From the NCBI GenBank assembly GCA_902536765.1, contig CACAYM010000004.1, forward strand, positions 62,001 through 126,000: DNA of 64,000 bases, given 5' to 3'. A program made the translations under genes and the position numbers. The notes beneath the pieces were generated by a model, which worked only from the letters and a program-made list of their open reading frames with translations, was not told the origin of the DNA and searched no databases. Origin of the DNA: an uncultured Pelagibacteraceae bacterium (lineage in GTDB: Bacteria > Pseudomonadota > Alphaproteobacteria > Pelagibacterales > Pelagibacteraceae). Shown piece by piece: positions 57,867-64,000 of the stretch (position 1 is its first letter; the number at the start of each line of letters is the position of its first letter).

Positions 57867-60254
57867 TTATTGAATACTAGCTTGAGTTTCATCTTTTTTC
57901 TTTTCAGATGAAATTTTTTCAACTTCAACCCACTCCACTCTTTTTAACTCTTTCGTTAGTGCAATTTTTAAAACATCTTCAACCACCTCAACAGATGTAA
58001 TTTTAATATCTTCCTTCACTTTTTTTGGAATATCTGCAAGATCTTTCTCATTCTCTTTGGGTATCAATACTTCCTTTATACCTGCTCTATGAGCAGCTAA
58101 TAATTTTTCCTTTAATCCACCGATTGGTAATACTTGACCCGTTATTGTAACTTCGCCTGTCATAGCTAAATCTCTTCTTACTGATATATTAGTTATTGAA
58201 GATACTATTGAAGTTACCATAGCTATCCCAGCTGAGGGACCGTCCTTTGGTGTTGCCCCTTCCGGCACATGAATATGAAAATCTTTTTTCTCAAAGACTG
58301 GTGGTATAATTCCAAAGTCTAAACTCTTTGATCTAACGTATGATTTAGCAGCTTTTACTGACTCTTGCATCACATCGCCTAATTTTCCTGTAATTTGCAT
58401 TCTTCCCTTACCAGGCATATTAACAGTTTCTATTTTTAAAATCTCTCCTCCAAATTCTGTCCAAGCTAAACCTGTAACAATGCCTACTTTGTTATTGCTC
58501 TCTAGCTCTCCAAATTTAAACTTCTTCACACCTAAAAAATCGCTCAGATTTTTGTCATTAATTTTGACAGTGATCTCCTCAGAGTTTACAATTTTTTTTA
58601 CAACCTTTCTTGATACTTTAAATATTTCTCTCTCTAGATTTCTTACACCTGACTCTCTAGTATAATTTCTTATTATTTGTTTTAAGGTTCCATCTTTTAT
58701 TTCCATTTCACCTTCTTTAACCCCATTTTCTTTTATGGCTTTAGGTAAAAGAAATTTATCAGCAATGTTTATTTTTTCGTCCTCAGTATATCCAGGTATT
58801 CTTATTACCTCCATTCTGTCTAATAAAGGTGGTAAGATGTTTAGAGTATTAGCTGTTGTTACAAACATTACATCAGACAAGTCATAATCAACCTCTAAAT
58901 AATGATCATTAAAAGTAGTATTTTGCTCTGGATCTAGGGCCTCTAACAATGCTGAAGATGGATCTCCTCTATAATCATTTCCAACTTTGTCAATTTCATC
59001 TAATAAAAATAATGGATTTTTTGTACCAGCTTTTTTCATCATTTGTATTATCTTGCCTGGCAAAGAGCCGATGTAGGTTCTTCTATGTCCTCTAACCTCA
59101 GCCTCATCCCTGATGCCACCTAATGAAATTCTGACAAATTGTCTATTGGTAGCTTTGGCAATTGATTTTCCAAGTGAAGTTTTTCCAACACCTGGAGGGC
59201 CAACTAAACATAAAATAGGACCTTTAATTTTTTCCATTCTTTTTTGAACTGCTAAAAATTCAATAATTCTCTCTTTCACTTTATCCAAACCAAAATGATC
59301 CTCATCTAAAATTTTTAGAGCCTTGTTTAAATCTATGTCAACTTTATCTTTTTTATGCCATGGTAAATCTATCATCCAATCTAAATAATTTCTCACAACT
59401 GTTGCCTCAGCAGACATGGGACTCATGCTTCTTAATTTTTTAAGCTCAGACATACATTTTTTTTGAACTTCTTTTGGCATTTTTGCTTTTAAGATAGCTT
59501 TGTTTAAATTTGACGTCTCGTCTTTTCCATCCTCAATTTCACCCAATTCTTTTTGAATAGCTTTAAGTTGTTCATTTAAATAATACTCTCTTTGGGTTTT
59601 TTCCATCTGTGTTTTAACTCTACCACGAATTCTTTTTTCAACTCCTATTATACTGGTTTCATTATCCATTATTTTGATAACAGCGTTCAGTCTTTTTTTT
59701 ACGTCTGCAGTCTCAAACAGTTGCTGTTTTTCAGAAATAGTAGTATTTAAATGAGATGCAATATTATCAGCAATCTTGGAAGCATCCTTGAGATCTTTGA
59801 TGCTTGATATAGTTTCATTTGAAATCTTCTTATTTATTGACGAAAGTTTTTCAAGTCTTTTTAAAGCAGTTCCAGCTAAAGTAATTAAATCATCATTTTT
59901 ATCATAAACGTCATTAAAATACTCAAAACTACAATTTATAAATTTTTCTTCGTCTTTAAAATCAGTTATCTTCACTCTCTTAAATCCTTCCACTAAAACT
60001 TTAACGGTTCCGTCAGGTAATTTTAAGAGTTGTAAAATGTTACTTTCACAACCGTATGTAAAAATATCGTTTTTTTTAGGATCATCAACTTCAGAATTTT
60101 TTTGTGTTACTAGTATTAGTTTTTTCCCAGATTGCATTACTTCATTTAATGCAGAGATCGATTTATCTCTTCCCACAAAAAGAGGTATTACCATACTTGG
60201 AAATACTACAATATCTCGTAATGGTAATAGTGGTAAATTATGTTTAATTTCCAT
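57867..60254 (-). CDS. lon: ATP-dependent protease Lon
   Basis: Cytosolic AAA+ serine protease degrading misfolded and regulatory proteins. The 795 residues comprise an N-terminal substrate domain (about 7-200), a coiled region, an AAA+ module with Walker A GPPGVGKT (352-359) and Walker [11 protein letters not shown], and a protease domain with the catalytic dyad S674 (PKDGPSAG) and K717 ([10 protein letters not shown]). It lies 63 bases after clpX. The HU gene hupB that follows lon in many proteobacteria is not present; tRNA-Val comes next. Confidence 0.97.
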   Translation of the reverse strand: MEIKHNLPLLPLRDIVVFPSMVIPLFVGRDKSISALNEVMQSGKKLILVTQKNSEVDDPKKNDIFTYGCESNILQLLKLPDGTVKVLVEGFKRVKITDFKDEEKFINCSFEYFNDVYDKNDDLITLAGTALKRLEKLSSINKKISNETISSIKDLKDASKIADNIASHLNTTISEKQQLFETADVKKRLNAVIKIMDNETSIIGVEKRIRGRVKTQMEKTQREYYLNEQLKAIQKELGEIEDGKDETSNLNKAILKAKMPKEVQKKCMSELKKLRSMSPMSAEATVVRNYLDWMIDLPWHKKDKVDIDLNKALKILDEDHFGLDKVKERIIEFLAVQKRMEKIKGPILCLVGPPGVGKTSLGKSIAKATNRQFVRISLGGIRDEAEVRGHRRTYIGSLPGKIIQMMKKAGTKNPLFLLDEIDKVGNDYRGDPSSALLEALDPEQNTTFNDHYLEVDYDLSDVMFVTTANTLNILPPLLDRMEVIRIPGYTEDEKINIADKFLLPKAIKENGVKEGEMEIKDGTLKQIIRNYTRESGVRNLEREIFKVSRKVVKKIVNSEEITVKINDKNLSDFLGVKKFKFGELESNNKVGIVTGLAWTEFGGEILKIETVNMPGKGRMQITGKLGDVMQESVKAAKSYVRSKSLDFGIIPPVFEKKDFHIHVPEGATPKDGPSAGIAMVTSIVSSITNISVRRDLAMTGEVTITGQVLPIGGLKEKLLAAHRAGIKEVLIPKENEKDLADIPKKVKEDIKITSVEVVEDVLKIALTKELKRVEWVEVEKISSEKKKDETQASIQ

Positions 60255-60317
60255 GACATTAATATGGATATAAATATAAATATTGCAATAGATATTTAGA
60301 CTTTATTATATCGGTTG

Positions 60318-61589
60318 TTATGCAGCTGTGGTTTTTGTAGACTTGTTTTTATTTTGAGCATTTTTAGAATGCACAATAATTGGCTGTGAAAGTCCTTTGG
60401 CCGCACCCGAATCTACTATTACTTCCTCAACATTGTCCAAACTAGGTAATTCAAACATTGTTTTTAATAATATATTTTCAAGTATTGACCTTAATCCTCT
60501 AGCGCCAGTTTTTTTTGAAATTGCTTTTAAAGCTATTTCTATTACAGCATTATCTTTAAAAGTTAGTTTCGCTCCCTCTAATTTAAATAATTCTTGGTAC
60601 TGTTTAATCAAAGAATTTTTTGGTTCTTGCAAAATTTTAACAAGTGATTTTTCATCTAAATCCTCAAGTGTTGCGATTATTGGAAGTCTTCCAATAAATT
60701 CTGGTATTAAACCGTATTTTAATAAATCCTCTGGCTCAAGTGTTTTCATTAATTCACCAGTTTTTTTCTCTTCAATACTTTTAACTTCAGCTCCAAAACC
60801 AATTGCAGTTCCTTTGTTTCTTTGAGAAATTATTCTATCAAGTCCAGCAAAAGCTCCCCCACAAACAAATAAAATATTTGTAGTATCAACTTGTAAAAAT
60901 TCTTGTTGTGGATGTTTTCTTCCACCTTGTGGTGGCACACTCGCTATAGTGCCTTCCATTATCTTTAATAATGCTTGTTGCACACCTTCTCCTGATACAT
61001 CCCTGGTTATAGATGGATTTTCTGATTTTCTACTTATTTTATCTACTTCATCTATGTAAACAATTCCTCTTTGAGCTTTTTCAACATTATAATCAGCTGC
61101 TTGTAACAATTTAAGTATTATATTTTCAACATCTTCACCAACATATCCAGCTTCAGTCAAAGTTGTTGCATCAGCCATGGTAAACGGTACATCTAAAATT
61201 CTGGCTAATGTTTGTGCCAAAAGAGTTTTTCCACAGCCAGTTGGGCCAACCAATAAAATATTTGACTTTGCTAACTCAACATTTTTACTAGTTTTAGACT
61301 CGTAATTAAGTCTTTTATAATGATTATGCACAGCAACAGATAAAACTTCTTTTGCATGCTTTTGTCCAATTACATAGTCATCAAGTATTGAGCATATTTC
61401 TTTTGGCGAAGGTAGTCCGTCTTGATGTTTTACAAATGTATCTTTGCTCTCTTCTTTTATAATATCCATACACAATTCAACACACTCATCACATATGAAA
61501 ACTGTCGGACCAGCTATTAATTTTCTTACCTCATGCTGACTTTTTCCACAAAAGGAACAATAAAGAATGTTTTTATTATTTGTGCTCAT
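60318..61589 (-). CDS. clpX: ClpX ATPase subunit of ClpXP
   Basis: Unfoldase that feeds ClpP. The 423 residues have an N-terminal C4 zinc finger (C11, C14, C33, C36: CSFCGKSQ and CDECVELC), Walker [14 protein letters not shown], Walker [11 protein letters not shown], the pore loop GYVGEDVE, sensor motifs, and the ClpP-binding IGF loop seen as [10 protein letters not shown]. It lies 89 bases after clpP, with a promoter-like sequence in the gap, so it may be transcribed both with clpP and alone. Confidence 0.97.
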   Translation of the reverse strand: MSTNNKNILYCSFCGKSQHEVRKLIAGPTVFICDECVELCMDIIKEESKDTFVKHQDGLPSPKEICSILDDYVIGQKHAKEVLSVAVHNHYKRLNYESKTSKNVELAKSNILLVGPTGCGKTLLAQTLARILDVPFTMADATTLTEAGYVGEDVENIILKLLQAADYNVEKAQRGIVYIDEVDKISRKSENPSITRDVSGEGVQQALLKIMEGTIASVPPQGGRKHPQQEFLQVDTTNILFVCGGAFAGLDRIISQRNKGTAIGFGAEVKSIEEKKTGELMKTLEPEDLLKYGLIPEFIGRLPIIATLEDLDEKSLVKILQEPKNSLIKQYQELFKLEGAKLTFKDNAVIEIALKAISKKTGARGLRSILENILLKTMFELPSLDNVEEVIVDSGAAKGLSQPIIVHSKNAQNKNKSTKTTAA

Positions 61590-61615
61590 TTTTTTTTAAA
61601 CGAATCAATTTTAAT

Positions 61616-61645
61616 ATTGTATTACAGTTGACTTTATATAATCAA
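61616..61645 (-). promoter_or_regulatory. Candidate sigma-70 promoter of clpX
   Basis: TTGATT (61640-61645) and TACAAT (61616-61621) on the minus strand, 18 bases apart, inside the clpP-clpX gap. Transcription would start near 61609, about 20 bases before the clpX ATG. This is a consensus match only, in A/T-rich DNA. Confidence 0.4.
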
Positions 61646-61678
61646 GTATAGGTTGACAGTTTAACTATATATTGTGAA

Positions 61679-62287
61679 TTATTCTCTTTTTTCTACAACT
61701 TTGTCTATTAAACCAAAATCCTTGGCCGCTTGTGGTGTCATAAAATTGTCGCGCTCTAAAGCAGATTTAATTTCTTCGACTGACTTCCCGGTGTGCTTTG
61801 AATAAATCTCATTCAGCCTTTTCTTCAAAGATAAAACCTCATTTGCGTGAATTTCGATATCTGTTGCTTGTCCCTGAAATCCTGCAGAGGGTTGATGAAC
61901 CATAACTCTTGCATTAGGCAACGAGAATCTTTTTCCTTTAGATCCAGCAGCAAGTAAGAATGACCCCATTGACGCAGCTTGACCTATACATAAAGTGGAT
62001 ACGTCTGGTTTAATAAATTGCATAGTATCATAAATACCCATACCAGCTGTAACAAGTCCTCCAGGACTATTTATATAAAAAAAAATATCTTTTTTTGGAT
62101 TTTCCGATTCTAAGAAAAGAAGTTGTGCAGTTGCCAACGATGCAACTTGATCATTTATTGGTCCAGTTAAAAAAACAATTCTTTCTTTAAGTAATCTTGA
62201 ATAAATATCATAAGCACGTTCACCACGACTAGACTGTTCTACCACCATGGGTATTAAAGTGTTCATATGTTCATCTATTTTATTCAT
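61679..62287 (-). CDS. clpP: ClpP protease subunit
   Basis: Serine peptidase that forms the ClpXP chamber. The 202 residues have the catalytic triad S106 (GQAASMGSF), H131 (VMVHQPSAG) and D180 (LERDNFM). Positions [11 protein letters not shown] and [12 protein letters not shown] are also conserved. It follows tig after 32 bases, and the order tig-clpP-clpX-lon is widely conserved. Confidence 0.98.
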   Translation of the reverse strand: MNKIDEHMNTLIPMVVEQSSRGERAYDIYSRLLKERIVFLTGPINDQVASLATAQLLFLESENPKKDIFFYINSPGGLVTAGMGIYDTMQFIKPDVSTLCIGQAASMGSFLLAAGSKGKRFSLPNARVMVHQPSAGFQGQATDIEIHANEVLSLKKRLNEIYSKHTGKSVEEIKSALERDNFMTPQAAKDFGLIDKVVEKRE

Positions 62288-62319
62288 ATATCGATTCGTT
62301 ATACTTATACAACTTGTGA

Positions 62320-63741
62320 TTACTTTTTGCTAACTTTTTTTGGCTTGGTTGGCTTCTTCTTTATAGTTTTTGTTTTTTTCTCAGTTTCTTTTTTTTCAAT
62401 TGATACGTCATCAACCTTCTCAGAAGCACCTTGATTATAGGATTTCATTTGCTTTTCATTTTCTGCTTTTAAAATTTTTTCAGCCTCTTCTTTGTTAACT
62501 TTTTTTTTATTAGTTTTTGCTTTAGATTTTATAGCCTCAATAATTTTCTCTTCGTAAACATTTCCTCTTAAACTTGCTACAGCTGACGGATTTTTTTGAT
62601 AATATTCCATTAAAAACTTTTCTTGACCAGGCATCATTCTCAATTGTTTTTGTATTTCTGCTTGTATTTCATTTTCTTCAATTTTTATTTTATTAGCTTC
62701 TCCAAATTCATTAAGAACTAATCCAACTTTAATTCTTTGTATTGCTTTTTTTTCAAATTCTTTTGCCTTTTTCTTTACTTCATCTTCTTTTAGCCCCTCA
62801 GAAATAATCTTCATTTCTTGATCTACTAAATTTTGAGGTATTTCACTAACTTTATATTTTTCAATCTGATCAAGGATTTGTTTTTTGGAAAGCATGTTTA
62901 GGGAATTTTTGTATTCTTGGTTAATTTGTTTTTCTAACAACAATTTAAGATCACTTAAATCTTTTGCTCCTAAGTTTTTAGCAAACTCATCGTTAATAGA
63001 AACTTTTTCTGGATTTTTAATGGATAATATTTTACACAAAAATTCAGCATCTTTATTTGCTACTTCTTTTTCAGGAAAATTTTCAGGTAATTTGATTCGT
63101 ATTTTTTTTTCTTCACTTTTTTTTACGCCTACTAATTGTTTATCAAAGCCTTTAATGAATAAGTCTTTACCAAGTTCTAGTTGTGTATTTTTTCCTTCAT
63201 TGCCTTTAAAATTTTTTCCATCGACTGTAGCTTTGTAGTCAAAAGATACTAAATCACCATTTTTTGAAATAGCATTTTCATTTTCTTTAAAATTCTTTTG
63301 GTTTTTTGCAATCTCATCTATTCTTTTATCAATTTCTTTTTTATCAATAGTAACTTCATACTCATCAACTTTAATATTTTCTAAAGGTTTTAGATCTATT
63401 TTTGGCAGTTCAGTAACTGAAATTATATATTCTAAATCCTTATCTTCACCATAAGTTTTAAGATCTATTTTTGGTTGGCCCGCTGGTTTTATTTTATTAT
63501 CGCTTAAAGCTTTTGTGCTAGTTTCTTTCAGAACTTTGTCTAATACTTCTCCAAATATAGCTTTACCAAATTGTCTTTTTAAAACCTCTTTTGGAACTTT
63601 TCCAGGCCTAAAACCTTTAAGCTGAACAGTCTTTGATACCTCTTCATATCTTTCATTTAAATGATTATCTATAATTTTTTTTTCAACAAAGATTTTTAAA
63701 TCTTTACTCAAGCCTTTTTTATTTTGAACTGTTACTTTCAT
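62320..63741 (-). CDS. tig: Trigger factor
   Basis: Ribosome-associated chaperone and prolyl isomerase. The 473 residues comprise the ribosome-binding domain with its signature around [18 protein letters not shown] (43-60), an FKBP-type domain (about 150-240; [14 protein letters not shown]), and the long helical C-terminal arms. The last 70 residues are lysine-rich (for example [20 protein letters not shown]), an extension beyond the E. coli protein. The ATG lies only 10 bases after the encoded CCA of tRNA-Leu, leaving little room for a leader or a Shine-Dalgarno sequence. Confidence 0.95.
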   Translation of the reverse strand: MKVTVQNKKGLSKDLKIFVEKKIIDNHLNERYEEVSKTVQLKGFRPGKVPKEVLKRQFGKAIFGEVLDKVLKETSTKALSDNKIKPAGQPKIDLKTYGEDKDLEYIISVTELPKIDLKPLENIKVDEYEVTIDKKEIDKRIDEIAKNQKNFKENENAISKNGDLVSFDYKATVDGKNFKGNEGKNTQLELGKDLFIKGFDKQLVGVKKSEEKKIRIKLPENFPEKEVANKDAEFLCKILSIKNPEKVSINDEFAKNLGAKDLSDLKLLLEKQINQEYKNSLNMLSKKQILDQIEKYKVSEIPQNLVDQEMKIISEGLKEDEVKKKAKEFEKKAIQRIKVGLVLNEFGEANKIKIEENEIQAEIQKQLRMMPGQEKFLMEYYQKNPSAVASLRGNVYEEKIIEAIKSKAKTNKKKVNKEEAEKILKAENEKQMKSYNQGASEKVDDVSIEKKETEKKTKTIKKKPTKPKKVSKK

Positions 63742-63751
63742 AATATTATAA

Positions 63752-63836
63752 TGGTAGGCGAGAAAGGACTCGAACCTTCACATGTTGCCATATTGGTTCC
63801 TAAGACCAACGCGTCTACCAATTCCGCCACTCGCCC
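63752..63836 (-). tRNA. tRNA-Leu (anticodon TAG)
   Basis: Class II tRNA on the minus strand. The acceptor stem GGGCGAG/CTCGCCT begins with a G1-U72 wobble. The anticodon stem TTGGT/ACCAA holds the loop CTTAGGA (anticodon TAG). A long variable arm has a GCAA loop (ATATG/CATGT). The T loop is TTCGAGT. The discriminator is A and CCA is encoded at 63752-63754. It lies ten bases upstream of the tig start codon. Confidence 0.96.
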
Positions 63837-63856
63837 AAATTATTGCTGCTTTATAT

Positions 63857-63862
63857 ATTATA
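63857..63862 (-). promoter_or_regulatory. Candidate -10 element for tRNA-Leu and tig
   Basis: TATAAT on the minus strand, 20-26 bases before the 5' end of tRNA-Leu, the expected spacing for a short tRNA leader. No convincing -35 hexamer is seen at 16-18 bases. Confidence 0.35.
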
Positions 63863-63918
63863 GAACTAATTTGTCCAATCCGAATATTTGTGTAAAAGTA
63901 TCTAAATTTAAAAAAAAT

Positions 63919-64000
63919 ATGATTATTTCACCTTGTATAAGTATTTGTAAAACAGATCCTGTCACTGGATTATGTTATGGCTGCGCTAGAAATAATGAAG
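63919..64000 (+). CDS. DUF1289 family protein (C-terminus outside window)
   Basis: The first 27 residues are visible, starting at ATG 63919 and running off the right edge. The sequence SPCISICKTDPVTGLCYGC matches the start of DUF1289 proteins, small cysteine-rich proteins with four conserved cysteines (C6, C10, C18 and C21 here) that may bind a metal or an iron-sulfur cluster. Function is unknown. It is divergent from tRNA-Leu across about 82 bases. Confidence 0.75.
   Translation, partial: MIISPCISICKTDPVTGLCYGCARNNE

Noticed and set aside
61653-61658. TTGACA on the plus strand between clpP and clpX
   Set aside because: There is no -10 at the right spacing and no plus-strand gene downstream.
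1-64000. CRISPR arrays, insertion sequences, prophage or toxin-antitoxin modules
   Set aside because: No regularly spaced repeats, transposase or integrase motifs, or terminal inverted repeats were seen; RatA is better read as a Coq10-like protein than as a toxin module.

Overview
The window looks like a piece of a SAR11-clade (Candidatus Pelagibacter-like) alphaproteobacterial chromosome. The reasons are very low GC with A/T-rich third codon positions, almost no intergenic DNA, many genes joined by overlapping stop/start codons, and gene blocks in typical alphaproteobacterial order (IspDF fusion, ntrYX-trkA, kdsA-eno-ftsB, ppiD-trpEGDC-lexA, nuoN-birA-coaX-rnj-proS-lolCD-dnaE, tig-clpPX-lon-tRNA-nuoA). 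No insertion sequence, phage gene, CRISPR array or rRNA was seen. No stretch longer than 300 bases lacks a gene; the largest gap (about 124 bases, upstream of rpsB) holds a structured leader.

Layout. 1-6.4 kb (minus): the N-terminal part of a glycosyltransferase, tRNA-Arg, the Trk potassium system (trkH, trkA) and the NtrX/NtrY two-component pair. 6.5-8.5 kb (plus): ispDF, pgpA and pncC. 8.5-15 kb (minus): ratA, lipA, ftsB, eno, kdsA, pyrG, secG, tpiA. 15-22.4 kb (plus): a PpiD-like periplasmic chaperone, trpE-G-D-C, lexA behind SOS-type operators, and gltX. 22.4-63.8 kb: about 41 kb with every gene on the minus strand. Read in the direction of transcription this run is tRNA-Leu, tig, clpP, clpX, lon, tRNA-Val, tRNA-Asp, the complete 14-gene complex I operon nuoA-N, birA, coaX, rnj, proS, lolC, lolD, dnaE, then rpsB-tsf-frr-uppS-cdsA-dxr-bamA-skp-fabZ-lpxD-lpxA-lpxI-lpxB. 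A DUF1289 gene starts on the plus strand at the right edge.

The genes are nearly all housekeeping: proteostasis, respiration, translation, replication, isoprenoid and phospholipid synthesis, lipid A and outer-membrane assembly, tryptophan and CTP synthesis. The envelope genes form one chain: uppS, cdsA and dxr make lipid precursors; bamA and skp insert outer-membrane proteins; fabZ and lpxD/A/I/B make acyl chains and lipid A; lolCD exports lipoproteins.

The points most worth a second look are regulatory or reductive. They are a possible H-type pseudoknot covering the rpsB ribosome binding region; a perfect 17-base palindrome matching the 7-1-7 Fur consensus between tRNA-Asp and nuoA; an SOS box with a second near-match at lexA; an NtrX without the GAFTGA loop paired with an NtrY without a PAS domain; a tRNA-Leu whose CCA end lies 10 nt from the tig start codon; and several conserved neighbourhoods from which expected members are absent (hupB, pyrH, rseP, ntrBC, pdh genes, moaC-moeA). 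I did not find a clearly new multi-gene system. Statements about family order elsewhere come from memory and were not checked by search.
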